Of a DNA stretch of 50,192 nt, positions 1 through 9,306 are shown one piece after another. The notes beneath the pieces were generated by a model. It saw only the letters and a program-made list of their open reading frames with translations, searched no databases and had not been told where the DNA came from. The DNA comes from Opitutia bacterium (lineage in GTDB: Bacteria; Verrucomicrobiota; Verrucomicrobiia; Opitutales; Opitutaceae), in contig CANJCM010000029.1 of the NCBI GenBank assembly GCA_947472765.1, positions 1-50,192 of the forward strand, given 5' to 3'. Each line of letters begins with the position of its first letter. Within the stretch, counting starts at the first letter, position 1. Position numbers and translations under genes: made by a program.

Positions 1-218
1 CCCACCTGGCCGACCTTGATCATCCGGCGATCGGCGGGCGCAAAGGAGGCCACGAGTTCGGCGCTGGTCTCCTCCTCGAAGGCCACCAGCCGTACGGGAA
101 CGCCCGCGGCGCGCGCCCGCGTGGCCACCAGCATCGGATAGATCCCCTGACCGGCGATCAGCGCCAGGGGGCGCGTCAAATCGAGGGAGTCGGGAAGAAA
201 GGCGGACGGTGCGGCCAC
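1..218 (-). CDS. lpxI: LpxI-type UDP-2,3-diacylglucosamine pyrophosphatase, N-terminal part
   Basis: The gene runs off the left edge; only about the first 72 codons are present. The readable N-terminus contains ALIAGQGIYPMLVATRAR, then a short helix-strand stretch ending MIKVGQVG, which fits the start of LpxI (DUF1009): a glycine-rich loop after the first strand, then the second strand and the k-x-GQ-x-G segment. LpxI hydrolyses UDP-2,3-diacylglucosamine to lipid X in the lipid A pathway, so the organism probably makes lipopolysaccharide. The start is not certain. A GTG at 218 gives an N-terminal tail with FLPDSLD before the core; a TTG at 179 would start right at the core. It follows the exopolysaccharide block 76 bases after the autokinase stop on the same strand, so both envelope functions may share transcription. 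Identification rests on the N-terminus only. Confidence 0.72.
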   Translation of the reverse strand, partial: MAAPSAFLPDSLDLTRPLALIAGQGIYPMLVATRARAAGVPVRLVAFEEETSAELVASFAPADRRMIKVGQV

Positions 219-294
219 GTCGTCAGGTTGGGGAACTGAGCCGGGGAATGAAGCCGGAAATGGACGGTGTCCGGCGGGGCCGCAGGCGCGGCGG

Positions 295-2448
295 CTAGGT
301 CTGCGCGCCGTAGTACTTCTTGTAACTCCGATAATACCGGTAGTTCGAATAGTACTCGATGCGTCGCGGCGAAAGTCCGTTGAGGACAATTCCGAGGACC
401 TCGTTCTTGCCGTTGCGGAGGGCGCGCATGTAGAGGCGAATGTGCTTCCGGTAGGCGCGGTTGAAACGGCACACGTAGACGACTTCGTCGATGCGCTCGG
501 CGATCAAGAGCGAGTCGGTCACGGCGCCGAGCGGCGGGGAGTCGACGATCACCAGATCGTATTCGCGCTTCAGCCGCTCGAGCAGCTGGCCGAACATCGG
601 GCTCTCCAGCAGTTCGGTGGGGCTCTTCGAACGGCCACCGGAGCAGAGGAGGGAAAGATTGTCGCTGACCTTGATGATGCCGAGGGACGGATTGGTCGCG
701 AGGTCGCCTTCCATTGTCGCGCCGCTCTCGAACCACGAAAGCAGGCCGACGTCGTTCTGCTGCTTGAAGTGGCGATGCAACATCGGGCGCCGCATGTCGC
801 AATCGACGAGCAGCGTCTTCTTGCCGTGGCGGGCAAAGCTCCCGGCGACGTTGCACGAGATCAGGGTCTTGCCTTCACCGGGGATCGTGCTCGTGACGAG
901 GATCGACTTCGGGAAATCGAGCTTCGAATGAATCTTGATCGAGCTGTAAACGCTCAGGAACGCCTCGACCCCCGGCGCCTGCTTGTTGTCGATCAGCAGG
1001 CTGTACTTTTCGTCGTCCTTCATGGACGAGAGGTCGGGAATGATGCCGAGCAGGTGCGCCCCCACGAATGACTCGACGTCCCAGGCGCTCTTGATGCGAT
1101 CATCGACGAAGCTGAGCCCGACGGCGACGGCGAGAAAGACCAGCACGCCAATCATAATCGAAGTGCGCGTGATCCCGGATTTGTTGGGCGCGATCGGGTT
1201 GCCGTTCGGGGTGGCGCGGTCGAGCGGGTGGAGCGGAATTTTTTCCACGTTCTTGACCGTCATCGTGTCGTTGAGCCGCGTCAGAATGCTCATGTAGTTC
1301 GCCTTTGCCACGTCGGACTGGCGCTGGAGGCTGCCGAATTCGACGCCCAATTCGCCGAGCTGCATATAGGCGCGTTCGTTCTTGGCGAATTCCTCCTCCG
1401 CCGCTGTCACGGTCTGGTTGGCCTGCGTCTGGCGCGTCTTCCACTCGGCGAGCACGAACGAGATCGCCTTGCTCAGCTCATCCTGGGCGACCGCGATTTG
1501 ATTGGAATTCTCAATCATCGACGGGTGTCGCTCAAAGTAGCGCTCGGACAGGAGGTTTTGCCGGGACCGCAACTGATCCAGCTGGGCCTTGAGGGCGGCC
1601 ACCGATGGGTGAGCTGAAATTTCCTGGATCTCGAGGAGGTTCCGGCCTTCGGTGCGGAACGTCTCGATCTGGCGAACCTTCGAGTCGATCTCCCGCTTGT
1701 TGCGCGCGGCGTCATCGCGATAGGCGCCGGATTTCTTCAGGGCCTCGCCAACGATGTTTTGCGAGCTGTCCAGTGAGACGAGCTGCTTCTCCTTCATGTA
1801 CTGCTGCAGCTTCTGTTGGGCGGTTTCGGAATCGCGACGCAGGCGTTCCGCCTGTTCCGTCAAATAGCCGATGGCGCTTTCGGTGCGGCCGCCAGCGGTC
1901 TCGAACAGGTAATCCATGAACACCTGCACGTATCGGTTGGCGACGACGGCCGCTGCTTCGGGATCGGTGTGAGTAACCGTAATGCTGATAAGGAAGCTTT
2001 TGCCGGAAGAGTAGGGCGTCATGCTGCCCATGTCCGGCGGTCCGGAGACGGGCGCGGTGGGATTTCGCTTCAGGCTGGCGCGACGCAGGATTTGTTGTTC
2101 CTCCGGCGTCAACGAGGCGAGCACTCTCGACCGGATGCGGCCGCTCGAGAGCACCTGGAGCGCGGTGTTGAGCTCGAGATCGGAGCGGATGGCCGTGTCG
2201 ACGACGCTCTGGGTCGTGACGATCGTGTCCGGCTTGTCGAACTGCAGCGTCGCCGTTGACGAGTAGATCGGCGTCACCTGCATCTGCTTATACCCGTAGC
2301 CAATCGAGATCAGCAGCGCGAGCGGCAGGGCGATCCACAACCGTTCCCGGATGATAATGTAGTAGTCGCGCAGCGTCCGCCGCTCGACTACGTCGTCGTC
2401 GCGATGTCCCGGAGGGGGAGAGTTAGGCTTGGTGGGCGCGTCGGCCAT
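295..2448 (-). CDS. Wzz/Wzc-like polysaccharide co-polymerase with tyrosine autokinase domain
   Basis: This 717-residue inner-membrane protein controls polymerisation and export of an extracellular polysaccharide. The Wzz chain-length domain begins at about residue 25 with a membrane segment at 35-50. A long periplasmic coiled-coil region follows (about 190-390), and a second membrane segment lies at 430-448. The cytoplasmic BY-kinase domain has Walker A at 521-528 (TIPGEGKT), Walker A' at 547-552 (LLVDCD) and Walker B at 632-638 (LVIVDSP). The tail (699-713) holds eight tyrosines, the usual autophosphorylation cluster. All parts expected of a fused Wzc-type protein are therefore present. The gene lies 11 bases after the Wza-like gene on the same strand and closes the FecR/barrel/Wza/Wzc order. 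No glycosyltransferases are visible in the window, so the polymer itself is unknown. The family assignment is firm. Confidence 0.95.
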   Translation of the reverse strand: MADAPTKPNSPPPGHRDDDVVERRTLRDYYIIIRERLWIALPLALLISIGYGYKQMQVTPIYSSTATLQFDKPDTIVTTQSVVDTAIRSDLELNTALQVLSSGRIRSRVLASLTPEEQQILRRASLKRNPTAPVSGPPDMGSMTPYSSGKSFLISITVTHTDPEAAAVVANRYVQVFMDYLFETAGGRTESAIGYLTEQAERLRRDSETAQQKLQQYMKEKQLVSLDSSQNIVGEALKKSGAYRDDAARNKREIDSKVRQIETFRTEGRNLLEIQEISAHPSVAALKAQLDQLRSRQNLLSERYFERHPSMIENSNQIAVAQDELSKAISFVLAEWKTRQTQANQTVTAAEEEFAKNERAYMQLGELGVEFGSLQRQSDVAKANYMSILTRLNDTMTVKNVEKIPLHPLDRATPNGNPIAPNKSGITRTSIMIGVLVFLAVAVGLSFVDDRIKSAWDVESFVGAHLLGIIPDLSSMKDDEKYSLLIDNKQAPGVEAFLSVYSSIKIHSKLDFPKSILVTSTIPGEGKTLISCNVAGSFARHGKKTLLVDCDMRRPMLHRHFKQQNDVGLLSWFESGATMEGDLATNPSLGIIKVSDNLSLLCSGGRSKSPTELLESPMFGQLLERLKREYDLVIVDSPPLGAVTDSLLIAERIDEVVYVCRFNRAYRKHIRLYMRALRNGKNEVLGIVLNGLSPRRIEYYSNYRYYRSYKKYYGAQT

Positions 2449-2459
2449 CGAAGGTGCGG

Positions 2460-3101
2460 TTAAATAATCTTTTCAGGGACGTAAACAATGTCATCCGGCT
2501 CGAGAACGAAGGAAGCATCGGCGGCGTTGGCATTGTTCTTCGCCCGCAACATGCTTTCGACGTCCTTTTCGAAGACCCGCAGCGTTCCATCCGGGAGCGT
2601 GCGGGTGATTCGAACCTTGGTGCCCCGGGCGGTCTCTTGCAGTCCGCCGGCCTTGATGATGAGATCCTTGAGGGTCCAGACCGTGTCGGTCGGCATTTCA
2701 TGACGGCCGGGGATGTTGATCTTGCCGCTGATGCTGACCGTGCGCGGAACGGATTCGTCGACGGTGATCGTGACCTGGGGATTCCTCAAGTAGCGACCAT
2801 CGCGATAGGCATTTTCCACCGCCGCCTGCGCTTCGGCAATTGTCAGGCCAACCACGCGCACCTCGCCGGCGAGGGTGAGAATGATCGCGCCCGCGTTCTC
2901 GACCTTTTTGCGGCCGACGGTCAGGTCGGCTTCCCCGAAAACGGACACGCTGAGCAAATCGCCCCGCGCGATCCGGTACGGCAGATACTTCCGCTCCTCC
3001 GCCTTGGTCGCAGGCGCGGGCTGCGCCTGCAGGCCGGGCAACAGGGCCGCGGTTGCGAGCAGGAGGGCGCAGAGGCCGAAGAAGAACGACTTCGCTTTCA
3101 T
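2460..3101 (-). CDS. Wza-like polysaccharide export protein (Poly_export/SLBB)
   Basis: A 213-residue secreted protein of the outer-membrane polysaccharide export family. A signal peptide covers about residues 1-26 (hydrophobic stretch then LQAQPAPA); there is no lipobox cysteine, unlike classical Wza lipoproteins. The Poly_export domain follows (YRIARGDLLSVSVFGE, about 42-57, to the NPQVTI segment at about 107), then one SLBB domain (VSISGKINIPGRHEM onward). The protein is much shorter than Wza of enterobacteria, which has extra domains and a C-terminal membrane helix. It may form only the periplasmic part of a channel, with the neighbouring beta-barrel supplying the outer-membrane pore. It lies 7 bases after the barrel gene and 11 before the autokinase, so it is almost surely co-transcribed with both. 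Confidence 0.92.
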   Translation of the reverse strand: MKAKSFFFGLCALLLATAALLPGLQAQPAPATKAEERKYLPYRIARGDLLSVSVFGEADLTVGRKKVENAGAIILTLAGEVRVVGLTIAEAQAAVENAYRDGRYLRNPQVTITVDESVPRTVSISGKINIPGRHEMPTDTVWTLKDLIIKAGGLQETARGTKVRITRTLPDGTLRVFEKDVESMLRAKNNANAADASFVLEPDDIVYVPEKII

Positions 3102-3108
3102 GATATTT

Positions 3109-4284
3109 CTACCAGCGGGATGACAGGTTGAGGGTCCACGAGCGGCGGATGAAGTCTGCGTATGAGCTGCTCGACCAGTTTTGGAACCAACTGTAGTTGA
3201 GGCCCGATTTCAGGTGGTTGTTCAGGGTGACCGCCACGCCGGCCGACCAGGTCGCATAGCTGTCGACCCGCTGGGGACCGAGCAGCGGCGGCGGGCCCGG
3301 ATCCAAGAGGATCCTGCCGCTCTCGCCCAGGAAGCGCGTGAGTCCCCAACCGCCGGAGAGCGACCACGAGACCTTGGAATTCATCGCGTAGCCAGCCGAG
3401 ACGTCGGCGCTCGTCACATCGACGGAGGCATCCGTGGCGGTGGTCGAAAAATCCTTCGAGAATTGCGAAGCAACATTGAGGTCCTTGTTGAACGCATACG
3501 CGGCGGTCCCGCTCATGGTCCAGGACGTGAACTTGCCGATCGGTGTCGCCCCGTGGGGCAACCGCGTCTGCAAGCCGGCACGGAGGCCGCCGACGATGCC
3601 GCGAATCAGGCGTCCGTTGATGCCGACCGTGGCGGAATGGTCGGAGGTGGAGGTCAGCCGGGAAGTTTCACTGTAGCGGAATCGATATCCCCCGACGAGT
3701 TCGCGTTCGCCCGCCAAAATGTGAATCATGTCAATGCCCGTCGTGTACGTCGCGAGGTCGGCGAAAAGCGTGTCCTCGACGTAGGTGCGGTTCGAGTAGC
3801 CGAGTTGGCCGGTGAAGGTATTGATGCCGGCCGGGTACTTTACGTTCAGACCGACATTATAATTCCACGAGGTGCTGCGCAGGTTGACAGACGCGTCGGC
3901 GCGGCTTTCCCGCGCGCCGCTCAGGGAGAGTGCGCCTGTCGTGCGTCCGCTCTTCTTGGTGAATTCGAGCGAGTAGTTTGGGTTGGTGAAGTTCTGGTCG
4001 CGATGCTTGCTGAAGCTTGAAGAGGAGACGGAGATGGAGCCATTCACGCCAATCCAGCCGGCCCGCCTCGTGTACTCGGCCACGAAGCCGGTGGAATAAA
4101 CGAAGTCCCCGCTGTTGTCGCTGTTCGCGAAAACATTGGAGTCCAGCGTCGTCGTGAATGTGCCCGTGACGTAGATTCGATCACGCCCATCGTTTAACGC
4201 CACGAGCGCGCGCGCAGGCGGGCAGGCCAGCGTAGCCGCGAGCAGGCCGATCAGGCCATTTCGGGATGCGCGGGCGAAATTCAT
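3109..4284 (-). CDS. Outer-membrane beta-barrel protein of the exopolysaccharide locus
   Basis: A 391-residue protein with a signal peptide (about 1-26, ending PARALVAL). The body is built of alternating polar and hydrophobic strands rich in Tyr, Trp, Ser, Thr and Asn, as in beta-barrels, and the protein ends with SWTLNLSSRW, a terminal aromatic residue that fits the outer-membrane insertion signal. No catalytic motif is seen. It lies between the FecR-domain gene (22-base gap) and the Wza-like gene (7-base gap). Its place suggests an outer-membrane pore or docking barrel for polymer export, like the barrels found next to short Wza homologues in other phyla. That role is inferred from position and fold only; I cannot name a family with certainty. 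Confidence 0.82.
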   Translation of the reverse strand: MNFARASRNGLIGLLAATLACPPARALVALNDGRDRIYVTGTFTTTLDSNVFANSDNSGDFVYSTGFVAEYTRRAGWIGVNGSISVSSSSFSKHRDQNFTNPNYSLEFTKKSGRTTGALSLSGARESRADASVNLRSTSWNYNVGLNVKYPAGINTFTGQLGYSNRTYVEDTLFADLATYTTGIDMIHILAGERELVGGYRFRYSETSRLTSTSDHSATVGINGRLIRGIVGGLRAGLQTRLPHGATPIGKFTSWTMSGTAAYAFNKDLNVASQFSKDFSTTATDASVDVTSADVSAGYAMNSKVSWSLSGGWGLTRFLGESGRILLDPGPPPLLGPQRVDSYATWSAGVAVTLNNHLKSGLNYSWFQNWSSSSYADFIRRSWTLNLSSRW

Positions 4285-4305
4285 GCGAGGGCGGCGAAGG
4301 TATGC

Positions 4306-5277
4306 TTACGGGGTCGGGTTCGTTCCGACCAACGTGGCGGGGCTGACAGTGTATTCCGTGGGCAGAGTCGTTGGCACAATCGTGACCGGGACGATCTCCT
4401 GCTGCACGATATCGTCGCCGGCGGCATCGCTGTTGAAAGCGGTCACCGGTGCGTCCGCCCCGGCGACTTCCGGAAGTCCATCATTCGGCCGCTCCCGGGC
4501 CTCGAAATAAACGGTCTTCTTCGCCGCGCAGGCGAGGGTGGAGCGCTCTTCCAATTTGGGCAGTTCTGGAGGCGGAATGGTGAGAATCTCAATCGCCGAG
4601 GGCTGGCCGCCCCGGCCGGCGCGGATGATCGCCTGCTGGCCGGCGCGAAGCGCATGGCCTCCCATGTCGGTTTCTCCGGCGCGGACAGTGCTTTCGCCTT
4701 CGAGCATCGAAATTTTCGTCACGTCAGCCGCGGCTTCAATCACCACGCGCTTGCCGCGGATATTCACCGACCCGTGCGGGGTCTGGTACGTCATGTTGCT
4801 TCCGGCCACGAGCTTGCTCGTGCAGAGCCCGACCGCTCCGCGCGACAGGAAAGCCTGTGTCTGCGAAATGGACGGTTCCACATCGATGTCATTCCGATTC
4901 GGCACGAAGGGTTCCTGCACAAATCGTTTCATTTCAACGCGGGTATCAGTGTCGAAAAACGCGCCCGTGCCATTCGAAAAGACCATGGCCGAGGAGTAGC
5001 GGGTCTGATCTTCCGGGGACTCCGCCTTCTTGGTTTCGATCACGGCGCCTTGCGCGGTGTAAACGGTCCGCTGTGCCAGTTCGTCAACGCGGTCACCGGT
5101 GTCGATTTCCGCCAAACCCTGAACGTCCGTGAAATACACCTTGCTGGCGGGGTTCGTTCTCTTTTTGGGCTGCTGGGCGAAAGAAGAGGTCGCGGCCAAA
5201 ACCGCTCCGCCGCAGACCAGCGCAACGAGACGCAAAGTGGAGGACAGATTATTCCGGCAATGGCCCTGGGAGTTCAT
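4306..5277 (-). CDS. Secreted FecR-domain protein
   Basis: A 323-residue protein with an N-terminal export signal (hydrophobic stretch then SSFAQ) and a FecR-like beta domain. The core runs from about TRVEMKRF to VNIRGKRVVIEAA and ISMLEGESTVRAGE, the usual FecR pattern of 'outer strand / T.G.v.VRG / v.vleG.v.v'. The last 90 residues are low complexity and rich in Pro, Thr and Val. I chose the ATG at 5277 because the signal peptide follows it closely; a TTG at 5319 would add 14 residues. Canonical FecR proteins are anti-sigma regulators with a membrane helix and a partner sigma factor. Here there is no sigma gene beside it and no internal membrane helix, so it is more likely a periplasmic scaffold protein of the polysaccharide operon. 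It is the first gene of that operon. Confidence 0.85.
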   Translation of the reverse strand: MNSQGHCRNNLSSTLRLVALVCGGAVLAATSSFAQQPKKRTNPASKVYFTDVQGLAEIDTGDRVDELAQRTVYTAQGAVIETKKAESPEDQTRYSSAMVFSNGTGAFFDTDTRVEMKRFVQEPFVPNRNDIDVEPSISQTQAFLSRGAVGLCTSKLVAGSNMTYQTPHGSVNIRGKRVVIEAAADVTKISMLEGESTVRAGETDMGGHALRAGQQAIIRAGRGGQPSAIEILTIPPPELPKLEERSTLACAAKKTVYFEARERPNDGLPEVAGADAPVTAFNSDAAGDDIVQQEIVPVTIVPTTLPTEYTVSPATLVGTNPTP

Positions 5278-5370
5278 GGGAGGAGGAGTTCCGAATTGGT
5301 GTGGACCGCGTTTGACCAATAAAATGGGGGAATACCCCTAGGAGAGGCAAGCGCGGAGTTCTCGATTATC

Positions 5371-7935
5371 TCATTCCACCACAATGTTTAGAATTTTACC
5401 CGGTACGAATATGACCCGCTTGATGACTTTCCCCTCGATATAGGGTGCAACGCGAGCGCTGGCCTTGGCCAAGGCCAGCGCGGTTTCCTGGGTCGTCCCG
5501 ACCGGCACAGGCTGGTCGCCCCGGTGTTTGCCATTAACCTGGAAGACGATCTTCACCTCGGAGCTCGCGATCTTCTCTGCCTGATAGGCCGGCCAGGGGG
5601 CCAGCATGACCGACTGAGATCCGCCGAGTCGGCTCCAGAGCTCTTCGGCGATGTGCGGAGCAAAGGGCGCGAGCAATTGCACCAGCACCTGCGCGGTCTC
5701 GATGTTGATCGTCGGAGCCTTCTGAATCGCGTTCACAAGGATCATCATCTGCGAGATCGCAGTATTGAACCTTAGATTCTCGATGTCCTCGCCGACCTTC
5801 TTGATCGACTCGTGGAGCAGCTTGGTGAGTTCCGCCGAATCCTGATTCGCGCGGGAAACTTTCGCGTTTACGCTGCCGTCCAATGCGATCAATTCCCGCC
5901 AAATTTTTTGCAGGAAACGATGCACGCCCTCGATGCCGCGCGGGTTCCACGGCTTCATGGCCTCGAGGGGCCCAAGGAACATCAAGTAGAGGCGGAGCGT
6001 GTCGGTGCCGTGCGACTCGATGATGGTGTCGGGACTGACGACGTTGCCGCGGCTCTTGGACATTTTCTCGCCGTCCTCGCCGAGGATGATGCCTTGATGG
6101 AAGAGTTTCCGGAATGGCTCCGCTGTGGGCACAATTCCCAGATCGAAGAGAACCTTGTGCCAGAAACGCGCGTAGAGCAGGTGGAGCACGGCATGTTCTG
6201 CGCCTCCGACGTAAATGTCCGGCGTGCCCCAATATTTCAGCGACTCCGATGACGCGATCGCAGTTTCACAGCGTGGATCGACGAAGCGCAGGTAATACCA
6301 GCACGAGCCCGCCCATTGCGGCATGGTGTTGGTTTCGCGCCGTCCGCGGACCCAGGCTGCCCCCGCCGGCTTCGGTTGGCTGGCCGGGACGGCCGCTCCG
6401 GTTTCAAAGTTGAACCAGAGCTCGAGCCAGTTCGTTTCATTCGCGAGCGGACTCTCGCCCGTTCCGCTGGGCAGATAGGACTGCACGGACGGGAGCTGCA
6501 GCGGCAGGCTTTCGGGAGGCAGCGGGACCGCGTAATGGGTTGCGCCATCCTGCGTAAACGTCACCGGCTGATCCGGCAGCTTGTCGCGCCGGACGGCGCT
6601 GATGCTGGCATAGTCGCCTGCGCTAACCCAGACGATGGGGAAGGGCTCTCCCCAATAGCGCTGCCGCGAGAACAGCCAGTCGCGCAGCTTGTAGTTTACG
6701 GTCGCCTGACCTGCGCCGCGGCCAGCGAGATCAGCCGTAATTCTTTGCTTGGCCTCCGACCACGGAAGCCCGGTGTACGTTCCGGAATTGATCAGTCGGC
6801 CGTCACCTACGTAGGGCAGGGGCGCACCGTCGCTGTCGATGACCTGGACAATTGGGAGTGAGAATCGAATCGCGAATTCGTGGTCGCGTCCGTCGTGGGC
6901 CGGGACCGCCATGATCGCACCGGTGCCGTAGCCCATGACGACGTAGTCCGCGACCCAGATGGGAACACGTGACCCGTTGACCGGGTTGATTGCGTAGGCG
7001 CCGGTGAAAACGCCGGACTTTTCCTTCGCGAGATCGGTTCGCTCGAGGTCACTCTTGGCTGCGGCCTTCCGACGGTAGGCGTCCACTTCCGCCTTCTGCT
7101 CCGGCACGGTGAGCGTTGCCACGAGCGGGTGTTCGGGGGCGATCACCATGTAGGTGCAGCCGAAAAGCGTGTCGGGGCGCGTGGTGAAAATTTTGAGCGT
7201 CGCACCGGCGGCGTGCTCCAATCCAAACAGGATCTCCGCGCCTTCGCTGCGCCCGATCCAGGCCTCCTGCATGCGCTTGGTCGATTCCGGCCAGTCCACC
7301 TCGGCCAGATCGGCGAGCAGTCGCTCGGCGTAGGCGGTGATTCTCAGCACCCACTGGCGGAGATTGCGGCGCTCAACGGGGAAGCCACCGACCTCGCTGC
7401 GGCCGTCGACGACTTCTTCGTTCGCGAGCACCGTGCGCAGTTCCGGGCACCACCACACGGGCCGTTCGTCGACGTACGCCAGCCCGCGTCGAAACAACTG
7501 GAGGAAGATCCACTGGGTCCAGCGGAAGTAGCGCGGATCGGTCGTGTCGATTTCGCGGTCCCAGTCGTAGGAAAACCCCAGCGCCTTAATCTGGCGCTTG
7601 AAGTTTGTGATGTTGTTTTGCGTGTTCGCGGCCGGATGCGTGCCGGTCTTGACCGCGTGCTGTTCCGCGGGGAGTCCGAACGCGTCCCAACCGATCGGAT
7701 GCAGCACGTTGAAGCCACGCGTGCGCTTGTAGCGGGCGAGGATGTCCGTCGCCGTGTAACCTTCGGGATGTCCGATGTGCAGACCGGCGCCGGATGGGTA
7801 CGGAAACATGTCCAGCACGTAGTACTTCGGCTTGGCCGGATCGGCGGTCGCGCGAAAGGAATGATTTTTCTCCCAGAATGTTTGCCAGAATGGCTCGATT
7901 TCACGGAAGTTGTAGTCGGTGCACGTCGTAGCCAT
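5371..7935 (-). CDS. leuS: Leucyl-tRNA synthetase
   Basis: An 854-residue cytosolic class I aminoacyl-tRNA synthetase that charges tRNA-Leu. The HIGH signature is at residues 53-56, within [16 protein letters not shown]. The KMSKS loop is at 624-628 within [14 protein letters not shown]. Between them lies the long editing (CP1) insertion, with [10 protein letters not shown] and the [10 protein letters not shown] hydrolytic site that clears mischarged isoleucine or methionine. The C-terminal anticodon-binding and LeuS-specific domains are present ([13 protein letters not shown], then FQVNGKHRG). The length is normal for bacteria. It is separated from the polysaccharide block downstream by about 90 bases and faces the HtrA gene divergently with only 18 bases between the start codons, so the promoters of both genes must overlap the neighbouring coding sequence. 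Confidence 0.98.
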   Translation of the reverse strand: MATTCTDYNFREIEPFWQTFWEKNHSFRATADPAKPKYYVLDMFPYPSGAGLHIGHPEGYTATDILARYKRTRGFNVLHPIGWDAFGLPAEQHAVKTGTHPAANTQNNITNFKRQIKALGFSYDWDREIDTTDPRYFRWTQWIFLQLFRRGLAYVDERPVWWCPELRTVLANEEVVDGRSEVGGFPVERRNLRQWVLRITAYAERLLADLAEVDWPESTKRMQEAWIGRSEGAEILFGLEHAAGATLKIFTTRPDTLFGCTYMVIAPEHPLVATLTVPEQKAEVDAYRRKAAAKSDLERTDLAKEKSGVFTGAYAINPVNGSRVPIWVADYVVMGYGTGAIMAVPAHDGRDHEFAIRFSLPIVQVIDSDGAPLPYVGDGRLINSGTYTGLPWSEAKQRITADLAGRGAGQATVNYKLRDWLFSRQRYWGEPFPIVWVSAGDYASISAVRRDKLPDQPVTFTQDGATHYAVPLPPESLPLQLPSVQSYLPSGTGESPLANETNWLELWFNFETGAAVPASQPKPAGAAWVRGRRETNTMPQWAGSCWYYLRFVDPRCETAIASSESLKYWGTPDIYVGGAEHAVLHLLYARFWHKVLFDLGIVPTAEPFRKLFHQGIILGEDGEKMSKSRGNVVSPDTIIESHGTDTLRLYLMFLGPLEAMKPWNPRGIEGVHRFLQKIWRELIALDGSVNAKVSRANQDSAELTKLLHESIKKVGEDIENLRFNTAISQMMILVNAIQKAPTINIETAQVLVQLLAPFAPHIAEELWSRLGGSQSVMLAPWPAYQAEKIASSEVKIVFQVNGKHRGDQPVPVGTTQETALALAKASARVAPYIEGKVIKRVIFVPGKILNIVVE

Positions 7936-7953
7936 CGTTTGAAACCCGCCACT

Positions 7954-9306
7954 GTGAAACCTTTCCCTGCTCGGTCAACCTCGGCTCTTGCGACGACACT
8001 TTTCCTTTCGGTCCTGCTCGTGGCCCCGGCCTTTGGCGCCTCTTCCCGCAAGTTCAACCAACTGCTCGAGTCCGTGGTCCGGATCGATGTCCGTGAGGTC
8101 GCTTTCGAGGCTGGTGCCCGTCGCTATTCCGCCAGTATCGGCTCGGGGGTCATCCTGTCCGAGGACGGCATCGTCCTGACGAACGCCCATGTTGTCAGCC
8201 CGCGCGCGGTCGAGGTGAACGTGACCCTCGCCAGTCTCGAACGCGTCGGGGCCCGGCTGATTGGCTGGGACCATTGGACGGACCTTGCCGTTCTCCGCAT
8301 CGACCTCGACGAAGTCCGGCGGCGCGGACTCAAGTTCGAACACGCGGCCTTTGGCGACAGCAACAAACTCTACCCCGGTCAGGAAGTGTTTGCGGTGGGG
8401 ACCCCGCACGGACTCACCCGCACTGTGACCCGCGGCATCATTTCCAATAACAACCGCTACTTCGAGGATTCCCGCGCGGTGAACGGGTACGAGACGGGTG
8501 CCTTCAACACCTGGTTGCAAACCGACGCCGCCATCAATCCCGGCAACTCCGGCGGCCCGCTCGTGACCGGCGACGGCAAGGTGATTGGCATTTCGTCCCG
8601 CGGCTACCTCGGGGCCAATAATCTCGGCTTCGCGATCCCCGCGGCGACCGCCCGGCGCGTGCTCGAGCAACTCGTGAGCGGTGGCCGCATCGTGCGCAGC
8701 TACATTGGAATCGTTCCCGGCCCGCTTCAGGATCTGGAGAATTTCTACTCCCTCGCGCTCAACACTGGCCTTCTGATCAACAGCGTGGATCCGGGGTCGC
8801 CCGCCTTGAAGGCGGGACTGCGGGGCGGAGACATCGTCCTGACAATTGACGGGGTGAAAGTGGATGGCCGCTTCCCGGAGCAATTGCCGCCGATCCAAAA
8901 CCTCATCGCCAGCAAGCCGGTGGGCTTGAAGGTCACCTTGCAAATCAAGCGCGGGGCCGAGACTCGTGATTACACCATGGTGACCGAGAAACTCGAGAGC
9001 CGCGTCGGGGAGGAATGGGCCCTGGAGAAATGGGGCGTCAGCGTGCGCAAAGTCTCACGCGCCTATGCCCGGGAAAATCAACTCGACGACGAGACCGGTG
9101 TGGTCGTCATCGGGGTGCAACCGGGGTTTCCGGCCGATGTGGCCGGGCTGTCCCGCAGCGATATCATCACGAAAATCAATCAGCAACCCGTGACCAACCT
9201 CGAGGTCCTCAAGGACGCGCAGGCGGCCTACCTGGCGGTTCCCGCCCCCATCTTGCTCGAGGCCCAGCGCAACCGCCGCGTCTCTCTCTATATCCTGAAA
9301 CCATGA
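7954..9306 (+). CDS. HtrA/DegP-type periplasmic serine protease with two PDZ domains
   Basis: A 450-residue protein starting at a GTG chosen because it is followed at once by a signal peptide ([17 protein letters not shown], about 14-29). The trypsin-like domain has a complete triad: His79 in LTNAHVV, Asp110 in [10 protein letters not shown] and Ser199 in NPGNSGGPL. Two PDZ domains follow (about 245-335 around [17 protein letters not shown], and about 380-440 around [16 protein letters not shown]). It should degrade or refold damaged proteins in the periplasm. Its stop overlaps the start of the next gene (ATGA), so the two are very likely translated together. It is divergent from leuS. Assignment to DegP, DegQ or DegS cannot be made from sequence reading alone; the absence of a stable membrane anchor argues against DegS. 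Confidence 0.95.
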   Translation: MKPFPARSTSALATTLFLSVLLVAPAFGASSRKFNQLLESVVRIDVREVAFEAGARRYSASIGSGVILSEDGIVLTNAHVVSPRAVEVNVTLASLERVGARLIGWDHWTDLAVLRIDLDEVRRRGLKFEHAAFGDSNKLYPGQEVFAVGTPHGLTRTVTRGIISNNNRYFEDSRAVNGYETGAFNTWLQTDAAINPGNSGGPLVTGDGKVIGISSRGYLGANNLGFAIPAATARRVLEQLVSGGRIVRSYIGIVPGPLQDLENFYSLALNTGLLINSVDPGSPALKAGLRGGDIVLTIDGVKVDGRFPEQLPPIQNLIASKPVGLKVTLQIKRGAETRDYTMVTEKLESRVGEEWALEKWGVSVRKVSRAYARENQLDDETGVVVIGVQPGFPADVAGLSRSDIITKINQQPVTNLEVLKDAQAAYLAVPAPILLEAQRNRRVSLYILKP

